NCBI GenBank assembly: GCA_964386525.1
Contig: CAYLSO010000100.1
Span: 1 to 18,075, forward strand
Length of the DNA: 18,075 nt
Origin: CAYLSO01 sp964386525
GTDB lineage: Bacteria; Eisenbacteria; RBG-16-71-46; DASYSL01
Reading direction: 5' to 3'
Made by a program: the position numbers and the translations under genes. Under the pieces are notes generated by a model that saw only the letters and a program-made list of their open reading frames with translations, was not told the origin of the DNA and did not search any database. Shown piece by piece: positions 7,041 to 14,158 of the stretch (within the stretch, counting starts at the first letter, position 1; each line of letters opens with the position of its first letter).

Positions 7041-7050
7041 TCACCTCCTT
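7041..7050 (-). promoter_or_regulatory. Full-length Shine-Dalgarno of the 54-residue gene
   Basis: On the minus strand the sequence reads AAGGAGGTGA, ten bases fully complementary to the anti-Shine-Dalgarno region. Five bases separate it from the ATG, at the tight end of the usual range. Other genes in the window use four- to six-base matches, so this small gene is marked for unusually strong initiation. It is also the main support that the gene is real and starts at 7035. Confidence 0.85.
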
Positions 7051-7108
7051 CCTTGGGGGATCCGCCGCGACGGGCGCCGCGGCGGGGCGGGAACTTCGCC
7101 AACCTGGA

Positions 7109-7119
7109 GTGTGACACAC
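7109..7119. promoter_or_regulatory. Possible operator dyad GTGTGACACAC
   Basis: An 11-base odd palindrome (GTGTG-A-CACAC) lies 74 bases upstream of the small gene start and 43 bases after the preceding stop codon, where a promoter or operator for the two-gene unit would be expected. No convincing -35/-10 pair is visible around it. Evidence is limited to symmetry and position. Confidence 0.3.
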
Positions 7120-7130
7120 CGCGGGGACAG

Positions 7131-7151
7131 AAATCGCGGCGGGCTCGCCGC
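7131..7151 (-). terminator. Weak terminator-like hairpin after the Vps62-like gene
   Basis: On the minus strand, GCGGCG pairs with CGCCGC across a four-base loop and is followed by GATTTCT. It begins 11 bases after the stop codon of the 7162-9690 gene. The T-run is only three bases, so termination may be partial, which could allow read-through into the small protein/E1-like unit. Confidence 0.45.
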
Positions 7152-7161
7152 TTCCGTGCGT

Positions 7162-9690
7162 CTAGTAACTCACCGTGCCGACGATGTTGAACACCCAGCG
7201 CTTGATGGTGGCGTTCTGGAAGAACACGGTCGTGGCATCGCCGGTCTCGAGGCCCAGGTCGTGGATGTGCAGGGCGGTCGAGGCCTTGAGGCTCAGATCG
7301 ACCGCGCCGACGCTGCGGACCGGCAGCAGTTCGATCCCGGCGCCGATGTGCCACGTGTTGGGGAGCAGGTTCTCGAAGAGGCCGGGCTTGCGGATCCAGC
7401 GCGAGTTGCCGTCGCCCAGGAGTTCGCCGAAGGCGGTCGCGTTCTCCAGCCGGTACCAGCTCAGCCCGTAGCCCCCCATGAGGAACGGCTCCACGGCCTG
7501 GGTCGCCAGGTTCCACCTCAGGCTGCCCGTGTACTCCCAGAAGTTGAGCTCCGCGGTGAACTCGTCGGTCCCGCTGCCGTCGCTGAAGACCAGCGGCACC
7601 CGCATCCCGGCGCGGCCGTGCCCGAGGCCGTTGGTGCTGACGAAGTGCTTGCCCAGGTGCAGACTGAGCTCGCCGCGCCAGCCGGAGAGGAACTCCTGTT
7701 CCACCGGCAGCAGGCCCACGCCGGTGATCGACCCGGTGAGCGCGACGGTCTTCTGCAGGAACGGGGTGGCCAGCTCCGGCAGCCCGAGCAGACGCCAGAA
7801 GTCGTCCCCCGGGTCGAAGAGGGTCGCGCCGCCGCCGATGCCGATGCCGCGGAAGGGGAGGTCCTCGGAGAGGAAGTAGGTCGGGTGATTCTGCCCGATG
7901 GCCGTCCGCACGGGGGGCTCCAGGGCCCGGAACAGGATGTCGAGCGGCGGCAGCAGGCTGAGGGTGGGCAGCGTCAGATTGAGGAAGCCCCAGCTCGGCT
8001 GGAAGGTGTCCTGGACGTCGGCGGGGAAGACTCCCGCGACCGTGTGCGGCTGGTAGAGCGAGAAGCCCGCGCCGTCGCCGAGGCGATTCCAGCCGCCGCT
8101 GTAGATGGGTGGCGGGATGCTCAGGTTCCCGGTCTCCGCGTAACGGACGACCCCGGCGAACGGCGACTCGGTGGCGGGGTAGCCCAGGCGCGCGGGCAGC
8201 AGGAACCAGGCCCACTCGCGCCGGACCGCCGGGTCGGCGAGGGCGAGGTCGGTGAGCCGCTCCCAGTCCGGCAGGATCTCCAGCCGGGCGGGGTTGTCGT
8301 AGCGCACGAGACGCTCCGACTCGGGCGCGTCCGCCGCCGGCGGCGACCGGAAGGCGTCCCACGGATGGTCGATGGACTCGCCCGTGCCCGCCGGGCCGAT
8401 GGTCTTGTACAGGCCCGGGAAGGGAAACGAGCCGTGGCTCGACCGGCCGAGCCGCGTAGGGGCGTTCAGCACCAGACTCAGGCCGCGCTCCGCGCCGCCG
8501 ATGAAGACGAACGGATGCAGGTTGAGGCGGGTCTCGGCCTCGTCCAGGTAGGCGTTACGTCTGAGGTCGCGCCAGAGGCCCTCCTCGCCGCGCCGCGTCG
8601 GCTCGAGGGACTCGACCTCGCGCTCCCAGGTCTCCCGGGGCGCGTAGACGTTGGGACGCGAGTAGTCGAGCGGCATCACCCAGTGGTGGAAGTAGTACTC
8701 GACGCGCCGGATCACAAGATCGGAGTCGGGGACCGCGCCCGCCAGCAGCCGCTCCACCTCCGCCGCCGCGAGTGGGCGGGTCACCGCGGCGCGCGGGGCG
8801 ACGACGACGTTGAGGTGCTCCCAGTCGCCCTCGTGCGCGTTGCCGGCGTCGTTGGTCGGATAGTAGAACCAGTACTGGAGCACGAACTCGTAGCGCGCGT
8901 CCGCACCCTGGCCGCCGGCCTCGGCGATGAAGGGGTGCACCCACGCTTTGGCCCACCCCAGATACCGGTCGCCGACGCCGTCGGCATGCCCGCCCTCGTA
9001 CTCCTCGGCCCACGTCTCAGGCGACTCGCCCGGGAAGTTGAAGTACATCACCGTCGCGCGCTCGCGGTCGGCGCCGGCGGGCTCACGGGCCACGGACGCC
9101 TGCGGGCCGCGCTCGGCGAGCAGGCGCCGGAGCCGGCAGTCCGGGGAGAGGTCGTCGGGCGGCGCGCCGGCGGGGCACGGAGCGTCCCCCAGCCGGGCGA
9201 AGTCGAGGGAGTCGGAGCGCAACAGGACCGGCCGCGAGCGGGCGAGGTTGAACTCGTCGATGACCAGCGGGAAGGTCTCCGCCGAGGTCATGAAACGGCG
9301 GACGTCCATCGGGAAGCCGTAGGCGTTGCGCCGCAGCCACGGCGCGAACCGCTCGGCCAGCTCGAGGAACCGCGCGTTGCGCGCGTCGTCGATGCCGTCG
9401 CGGGGAGACTGATCGCGGTAGGCCGGATCGCCGGGGTCGCCGAAGAGCCGGAAGCGGGCGCTGGCGTCGGTCTGGGTGACGGGCGCGGCCTGCTCGCGGG
9501 GGACGTAGGTGACGTATTCCGGCGCCGGGATCTCCTGCGCCGACGCTGCGGCCGCGACGCTCACGCTCCAGCCCACGACGGCCACGGACAGGAGGTGGCG
9601 GAAGGCCCGGGGGCGCACCCGCCGAGGCGTCAGGGAGAGTCCGTTCCGGTCGTGGTCTTGCGGACGGGGGTGACGAAGGGTCGCACTCAT
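7162..9690 (-). CDS. Exported Vps62-like protein with barrel-like C-terminus
   Basis: 842 residues. ATG 9690 is the only good start near the signal peptide, with weak AAAGAG before it, and gives a long basic n-region before the core LLSVAVVGWSVSVAAAASAQ (residues about 33-52). Residues about 265-440 match the Vps62/DUF946 pattern: YWFYYPTND (273-281), HEGDWEH (286-292), HPFVFIGG (392-399) and SSHGSFPFPGLY (417-428). The role of Vps62 domains in bacteria is unclear. Residues about 650-842 read as alternating beta strands (LRWNLAT, PFLMGGYGLSWY, WHIGAGIELLP, VDLSLKAS), ending FNIVGTVSY with a terminal aromatic residue, as in outer-membrane beta-barrels. I infer a surface or outer-membrane protein with a large periplasmic or extracellular domain. 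The barrel segment looks short for a large pore. Divergent from the OPT operon. Confidence 0.75.
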   Translation of the reverse strand: MSATLRHPRPQDHDRNGLSLTPRRVRPRAFRHLLSVAVVGWSVSVAAAASAQEIPAPEYVTYVPREQAAPVTQTDASARFRLFGDPGDPAYRDQSPRDGIDDARNARFLELAERFAPWLRRNAYGFPMDVRRFMTSAETFPLVIDEFNLARSRPVLLRSDSLDFARLGDAPCPAGAPPDDLSPDCRLRRLLAERGPQASVAREPAGADRERATVMYFNFPGESPETWAEEYEGGHADGVGDRYLGWAKAWVHPFIAEAGGQGADARYEFVLQYWFYYPTNDAGNAHEGDWEHLNVVVAPRAAVTRPLAAAEVERLLAGAVPDSDLVIRRVEYYFHHWVMPLDYSRPNVYAPRETWEREVESLEPTRRGEEGLWRDLRRNAYLDEAETRLNLHPFVFIGGAERGLSLVLNAPTRLGRSSHGSFPFPGLYKTIGPAGTGESIDHPWDAFRSPPAADAPESERLVRYDNPARLEILPDWERLTDLALADPAVRREWAWFLLPARLGYPATESPFAGVVRYAETGNLSIPPPIYSGGWNRLGDGAGFSLYQPHTVAGVFPADVQDTFQPSWGFLNLTLPTLSLLPPLDILFRALEPPVRTAIGQNHPTYFLSEDLPFRGIGIGGGATLFDPGDDFWRLLGLPELATPFLQKTVALTGSITGVGLLPVEQEFLSGWRGELSLHLGKHFVSTNGLGHGRAGMRVPLVFSDGSGTDEFTAELNFWEYTGSLRWNLATQAVEPFLMGGYGLSWYRLENATAFGELLGDGNSRWIRKPGLFENLLPNTWHIGAGIELLPVRSVGAVDLSLKASTALHIHDLGLETGDATTVFFQNATIKRWVFNIVGTVSY

Positions 9691-9778
9691 CTCTTTGCCT
9701 CATGTGCGTCGCGGTCCGATTCGGCGGGTGGCGGTCCGCCGTGCGCGGCCTCCCGCATGGGTCGGGGGACCGCGCCGA

Positions 9779-9800
9779 CGGGAGATGGCAGCATCTCCCG
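9779..9800. promoter_or_regulatory. Perfect 9-bp inverted repeat with 4-base loop
   Basis: CGGGAGATG (9779-9787) and CATCTCCCG (9792-9800) flank GCAG. No T-run follows on either strand, so it is unlikely to be a terminator. It lies about 90 bases upstream of the leftward gene and 150 upstream of the OPT -35. It could be a repressor site or a structure in the leftward gene's leader. Confidence 0.4.
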
Positions 9801-9903
9801 GCGAGTCTGCCACATCTCGGCACCAGGAGTCGCGCCTCAACACGACGCGGACGCTTTTTCCCGCGCCCGTCCGCGGGCGCGCCGCGGCCGGGCCGGCTCG
9901 GTC

Positions 9904-9933
9904 TGTGGATATCGCCCCCGCTCCCGTGGATAA
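9904..9933 (+). promoter_or_regulatory. Two DnaA-box-like 9-mers in direct orientation
   Basis: TGTGGATAT (9904-9912) and CGTGGATAA (9925-9933) each differ at one base from TGTGGATAA, the reverse complement of the DnaA box TTATCCACA. They are 21 bases apart, two helical turns, so both face the same side of the DNA. They sit 17 bases before the OPT -35. This may be a DnaA-responsive promoter, another activator's direct-repeat site, or chance. Nothing else nearby (no dnaA/dnaN, no AT-rich region) suggests an origin. Confidence 0.35.
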
Positions 9934-9949
9934 CCGGCTGCGCTCCCGG

Positions 9950-9978
9950 TTGACACCGCCCCGCCGTCCCCCTACCTT
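9950..9978 (+). promoter_or_regulatory. Strong sigma70-like promoter for the OPT operon
   Basis: Consensus TTGACA (9950-9955), a 17-base spacer, then TACCTT (9973-9978). The start would fall near 9985, giving a leader of about 58 bases before ATG 10043. It is the best promoter match in the window. Confidence 0.75.
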
Positions 9979-10042
9979 GCTGCGACCGGGCGAGACGTCG
10001 GTTCGACGGTCCCCATTCCAGCGACCCTCGAGGACCTTTTCT

Positions 10043-12334
10043 ATGAGTAACGCGTCGCCACCGGAATCCCCTCGCGAGGCCCCCGCCTTCGTCCCCTACA
10101 TCGCCCCCGAGACCAAGCTCGCCGAGTTCACGCCGCGCGCCGTCATCCTCGGCACGCTGCTCGGCATGATCTTCGGCGCCTCGTCGCTCTACCTGGTCCT
10201 CAAGGTGGGCCTGACGGTGAGCGCTTCGATCCCGGTGGGCGTGATCTCGATCACGCTGTTCTGGCTGGCGTCGCGCCTGGGGGCCAAGGACGCCACCATC
10301 CTCGAGAACAACATCGTGCAGACGGCGGGCTCGGCCGGCGAGTCGATCGCCTTCGGCATCGGCGTCACCATGCCGGCCATCCTCATCTTGGGCTTCGACC
10401 TGGAGCTGTCGCGGGTGGCGCTGGTCGCCGGGCTGGGCGGGCTTCTGGGCATCCTCATGATGGTGCCGCTGCGCCGCGCGCTGATCGTGCAGCAGCACGG
10501 CAAGCTCAAGTTCCCCGAGGGCACGGCCTGCGCCGAGGTGCTCAAGGCGGGGGCCTCGGCCGAATCGCGGGCGGCCGCCTCGCCGGCGGCCAAGGAGGAG
10601 GAGGCCAAGGGGCTCAAGAAGGGCCTCAGCGCGCGCACCATCTTCACGGGCTTCGGCGTGGGCCTCGTCTACAAGACGGCGATGACCGCCTTCAAGGGCT
10701 GGAAGGACGTACCCGAGCGCATCTTCGGCGCGCCGTACCAGGCGGGCTCGGTGTCGGCGGAGATCTCGCCCGAACTGCTGGGCGTGGGCTACATCATCGG
10801 GCCCAAGATCTCGGCCACCATGTGCGCCGGCGGCGTGCTCGCCTACCTGGTGCTCATCCCGCTCATCAAGTTCTTCGGCTCGGCGATCGCCGGGCCGCTG
10901 GCGCCGGGCACCATCCCGATCGGCGAGATGAGCCCCAACCAGATCCGCGGCGCCTACGTGCTCTACATCGGCGCCGGGGCGGTGGCCGCCGGCGGTATCG
11001 TCAGCCTGCTGCGCTCGCTGCCCACCATCTGGCACGGGCTGCGCGAGGGGCTGCGCGACTTCCGCGCCCCGCGCGGCACCGCCGACCCGCACCGCACCGA
11101 CCACGACCTGCCGATGAAGCTGGTCTTCGCCGGCCTGGGCGTGCTCATCATCGGCATCCTGGCCGCCAAGCCGCTGCACATGAACCTGCTCGGCGCCATC
11201 CTCATCGTCATCACCGGCTTCCTCTTCGTCACCGTGTCGTCGCGGCTGGTGGGCGAGATCGGCTCGTCGTCGAACCCCATCTCGGGGATGACGGTGGCGA
11301 CGCTGCTCATCACCTGCCTCGTCTTCCTGGCCATCGGCTGGACGGGGCCGGCCTTCTACGTCACCGCACTGTCGGTGGGCGGCATCGTGTGCATCGCGGC
11401 CTCCAACGGCGGCGGCACCTCGCAGGCGCTGAAGACCGGCTACCTGGTCGGCGCCACCCCGCGCCTGCAGCAGGTCTCCATCCTGATCGGCGCGGCGTTC
11501 TCGGCCATCGTGCTGGGGCCGATCCTCCTCAAGCTCAACGACGCGGCGACGGTGTACGTGCCGGTCGCCCAGGTGGCCCCGGCCGGCCTGCACACCGACG
11601 TCAGCCGGCTGCCGGCCAAGCTCGCGCGGCTGGCCGGCGTGCAGGCGCGCGACGACGCGGGCGCTTACCGCGTCTGGCAGAAGGCCGACGACGTCGGCGG
11701 TCCGGCGGGCAAGTACTTGGTGGACGAGACCGGCAAGGCCGTGTGGCTGGCGGATCCGGGGATCAACGGCACGCACACGCAGCGGCCCGACGGCACCGAG
11801 GTGCGCAAGTTCGACGCGCCGAAGGCGACGCTGATGTCCTACATCATCAAGGGCATTCTCGACCGCCAGCTGCCGTGGGGGCTCGTGCTCTTCGGCGTGA
11901 TGATCGCGCTGGTGCTCGAGCTGTCGGGCATCCCGTCCTTGGCCTTCGCGGTGGGCGTCTACCTGCCGCTGTCGTCGTCTTCGCCGATCCTCATCGGCGG
12001 CGCGGTCCGCTGGCTGGTGGACCGGGCGCGGCGCAAGGAGCTGGTCGGCCACAACCTCACCGAGGACCAGCTCGCCGCCGAGGCCGACAAGAGCTCGGGC
12101 GTGCTGCTGGCCTCCGGCTACATCGCCGGCGGCGCCATCGCCGGCATCATCATCGCCTTCATGGCCGGCGTGCTCGAGCGCGTGGACGCGTCCTTGACCA
12201 CGTGGTCGCGGGTCAACAATCCCTTCTACGCGGGGGCGAGCGCCGACCTGCTGGCGCTCATCCCGTTCGCGCTCTTGACGCTCTTCCTGCTGCTGGTCGG
12301 GCGCGAGAAGCTGCTGGTGCCGAAGTCGACCTGA
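10043..12334 (+). CDS. OPT-family oligopeptide transporter (long paralogue)
   Basis: 763 residues from ATG 10043, preceded by CGAGGA about 9 bases upstream. OPT proteins are inner-membrane carriers importing small peptides (some carry metal chelates), probably by proton symport. The sequence is dominated by hydrophobic helices from residue 31 on. It has the family motif ENNIVQTAGSAGES (88-101), KFPEGTACAEVL after a PLRRALIVQQHGKL loop, and late glycine-rich helices (YIAGGAIAGIIIAF). A charged cytoplasmic-type loop (SPAAKEEEAKGLKKGL) lies near residues 178-195. A soluble insertion of about 90 residues (about 505-597, with QARDDAGAYRVWQKADDVGG and INGTHTQRPDG) separates two helices, as in longer bacterial OPT proteins. 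It is first in a likely two-gene operon with the shorter paralogue 59 bases downstream. Neighbouring exported peptidases make peptide import the favoured role; substrate is inferred. Confidence 0.94.
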   Translation: MSNASPPESPREAPAFVPYIAPETKLAEFTPRAVILGTLLGMIFGASSLYLVLKVGLTVSASIPVGVISITLFWLASRLGAKDATILENNIVQTAGSAGESIAFGIGVTMPAILILGFDLELSRVALVAGLGGLLGILMMVPLRRALIVQQHGKLKFPEGTACAEVLKAGASAESRAAASPAAKEEEAKGLKKGLSARTIFTGFGVGLVYKTAMTAFKGWKDVPERIFGAPYQAGSVSAEISPELLGVGYIIGPKISATMCAGGVLAYLVLIPLIKFFGSAIAGPLAPGTIPIGEMSPNQIRGAYVLYIGAGAVAAGGIVSLLRSLPTIWHGLREGLRDFRAPRGTADPHRTDHDLPMKLVFAGLGVLIIGILAAKPLHMNLLGAILIVITGFLFVTVSSRLVGEIGSSSNPISGMTVATLLITCLVFLAIGWTGPAFYVTALSVGGIVCIAASNGGGTSQALKTGYLVGATPRLQQVSILIGAAFSAIVLGPILLKLNDAATVYVPVAQVAPAGLHTDVSRLPAKLARLAGVQARDDAGAYRVWQKADDVGGPAGKYLVDETGKAVWLADPGINGTHTQRPDGTEVRKFDAPKATLMSYIIKGILDRQLPWGLVLFGVMIALVLELSGIPSLAFAVGVYLPLSSSSPILIGGAVRWLVDRARRKELVGHNLTEDQLAAEADKSSGVLLASGYIAGGAIAGIIIAFMAGVLERVDASLTTWSRVNNPFYAGASADLLALIPFALLTLFLLLVGREKLLVPKST

Positions 12335-12393
12335 GCGACCGTGCGCGCGCGCCCGAGGTCGTCTCCACCCACTCCCCACAGAGGCCCGAAGCC

Positions 12394-14154
12394 ATGAGCC
12401 TGCCGGCGACCGAATCCCCAGCCCCGAAGATGCCCCCCGGCACCCGCGAGTTCACGCTGCGCGCCGTCGTCGTGTCGCTCCTGGTCGCGGCGCTGATCGC
12501 CGGCTCGTACCCCTACGTGGTGCTCAAGCTCGGCTTCGGGCCCAACATCTCGGTGGTGTCGGTGTTCTTCGGCTACCTGGCGCTCGGCATATGGTCGAAG
12601 ACCTTCAGCCGCTGGGAGAACAACATCGTGCAGGCGGCGGGCACCGCCGCCGGCCAGACGGCGTTCCTCTGCGTGCTGATGGCGGCCTTCGACATGCTGC
12701 GCGCGGACCCGACCCTGGGCTTCACCTTCGACCTGACCCCGCTGCAGGCCTTCCTCTGGCTGACCACCGCCGGACTGCTGGGCATCCTGCTGTCGGTGCC
12801 GTTCCGGCAACACTACGTGGTCGAGGAGAAGCTGCCGTTCCCCGACGGCATCGCCGCCGGCGAGTCGCTCATCGTGCTCGACTCGCGCGGCAAGGAGGCG
12901 CGGGGAGCGACGCGCGCCATGGCCTTCGGGACCGGGATCTCGGCGCTGGTCATGGCGCTGCGCGCCGACGCCCGCCTGATCGCCGACGCCTGGTACCGCA
13001 TCCCCGAGCTGCTGCGCATCGGGCCCACCGGCCAGAGCATGGGGGTGGGAGTGGCCTACAGCTTCCTGAGCTTCGGCTCGGGCATGCTGCTCGGCCTGCG
13101 CGTCAACTCGAGCATGCTGGTCGGGGCGCTGATCTCGTGGGTGATCTGCCCGCCGATCCTCCTCGGCAACCACGCCATCCCGGCCCTCACCCGGCGCGAC
13201 GTCCTCCTGTGGGTGATGTGGCCCGCCACCGGCATGCTGGTGGCCGGCGGGCTGGCGGCGCTGTTCCTCAAGTGGAACATCATGGTGAAGACCTTCACCA
13301 ACCTGTCGGCGCGCGACGTGCGCAGCGAGGACTTCCCGGTCAAGTGGGTGATCGGCGGCTCGATCCTCTGCTCGATCGCGCTCATCCTCGTGCAGCACTA
13401 CGCGCTCGGCATGCCGGTGTGGATGACCATCGTCGCCATCCTCCTCTCGCTGCCGCTCATGCTGGTGGGCATCCGCGTGCTCGGCGAGACCAACTGGGGG
13501 CCGATCAGCGCGCTCTCCAACATGATGCAGGCGATCTTCGGCGCCATCGCGCCGGGGCAGATCATGCCCAACATGGTGTCGAGCGGCGTCACCGGCACGA
13601 TCGCCAGCGAGTCGGGCGGGCTCATCCAGGTCTACAAGACGGGCGCCATGATCGGCAGCACGCCGCGCTTCCTCACCTACGCGCAGCTGCTGGCGATCCC
13701 GGTGGGGGCGGCGGCGGTGTCGTTCGTCTATCCGCTGCTGCGCGACAGCTACGGCATCGGCGGCGAGAACGGCCTGCAGTCGCCGATCTCGCAGAAGTGG
13801 GCCGGCTTCGCCAAGCTGCTGTCGGCGGGCTTCAGCGCCCTGCCGCCGGGCGCCCTGGTGGCGCTGATCATCGGGGTGGCGCTGGGTGTGGCCTTCACCC
13901 TGATCGAGGGCACCCGCTACAAGAAGTACACGCCGTCACCCACCGGCATGGGCATCGGCATGCTGGTGCCGGCCAGCGCCATCTTCAGCATGTTCCTGGG
14001 CGGCATCGCGGCCGAGATCTGGACGCGCAAGAACAAGCCGACCGCCGAGCAGAACCTCATCCCGCTGGCCTCGGGCTTCATCGCCGGCGAGGCGATCGTG
14101 GCGGTGATCATCCCGGTGCTGGTGGCGCTGGGGATCGTGGTCTTGCAGAAGTAG
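12394..14154 (+). CDS. OPT-family oligopeptide transporter (short paralogue)
   Basis: 586 residues from ATG 12394, with a modest GAGG about 10 bases upstream; the open frame extends upstream but overlaps the first transporter out of frame. It shares the fold and the motif WENNIVQAAGTAAGQ (74-88) with its neighbour, and KLPFPDGIAAGESL matches the paralogue's KFPEGTACAEVL loop. It lacks the approximately 90-residue soluble insertion and the charged KEEE loop. Later motifs include LGETNWGPISALSNMMQAIF and ASGFIAGEAIVAVIIPVLVA. The sequences have diverged widely, so this is an old duplication or separate subfamilies kept together. Co-transcription with the long paralogue is likely. The two could have different substrates or work together; the sequence does not decide. 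Its stop lies only 4 bases from the stop of the convergent glutamine synthetase family gene, with no terminator visible. Confidence 0.93.
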   Translation: MSLPATESPAPKMPPGTREFTLRAVVVSLLVAALIAGSYPYVVLKLGFGPNISVVSVFFGYLALGIWSKTFSRWENNIVQAAGTAAGQTAFLCVLMAAFDMLRADPTLGFTFDLTPLQAFLWLTTAGLLGILLSVPFRQHYVVEEKLPFPDGIAAGESLIVLDSRGKEARGATRAMAFGTGISALVMALRADARLIADAWYRIPELLRIGPTGQSMGVGVAYSFLSFGSGMLLGLRVNSSMLVGALISWVICPPILLGNHAIPALTRRDVLLWVMWPATGMLVAGGLAALFLKWNIMVKTFTNLSARDVRSEDFPVKWVIGGSILCSIALILVQHYALGMPVWMTIVAILLSLPLMLVGIRVLGETNWGPISALSNMMQAIFGAIAPGQIMPNMVSSGVTGTIASESGGLIQVYKTGAMIGSTPRFLTYAQLLAIPVGAAAVSFVYPLLRDSYGIGGENGLQSPISQKWAGFAKLLSAGFSALPPGALVALIIGVALGVAFTLIEGTRYKKYTPSPTGMGIGMLVPASAIFSMFLGGIAAEIWTRKNKPTAEQNLIPLASGFIAGEAIVAVIIPVLVALGIVVLQK

Positions 14155-14158
14155 GGGC

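Larger units (their letters stand above)
9691..10042. other. Divergent regulatory region, Vps62-like gene and OPT operon
   Basis: 352 bases without a credible gene. It contains a perfect hairpin (9779-9800), two same-orientation DnaA-box-like 9-mers (9904-9912 and 9925-9933) and the OPT promoter (9950-9978). For the leftward gene I found only TTGAGG near 9840 on the minus strand without an acceptable -10. The open frame running through the region from 9695 toward the OPT gene has neither a signal peptide nor a ribosome-binding site and crosses the promoter, so it is not coding. Confidence 0.6.

Noticed and set aside
7083..7105. Sigma54-type promoter (GG-N10-GC on the minus strand)
   Set aside because: Only the GG and GC doublets and the TTGGC match; the -12 TTGC core is absent. 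In GC-rich DNA this is expected by chance.
6937..9933. 998-codon plus-strand open frame opposite the Vps62-like gene
   Set aside because: It lacks a ribosome-binding site and recognisable domains and has GC-skewed shadow composition. The minus-strand frame has a signal peptide and family motifs.
9904..9933. Replication origin
   Set aside because: Only two imperfect boxes, no AT-rich unwinding region and no dnaA, dnaN or gidA neighbour.
9083..12379. 1098-codon minus-strand open frame across the first OPT gene
   Set aside because: It reads as His/Asp/Arg-rich shadow sequence and crosses the divergent promoter region; the OPT frame is clearly the real one.
10822..12393. Upstream extension of the second OPT frame
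   Set aside because: It overlaps the first transporter out of frame with Arg/Gly-rich nonsense. The membrane protein starts at ATG 12394.
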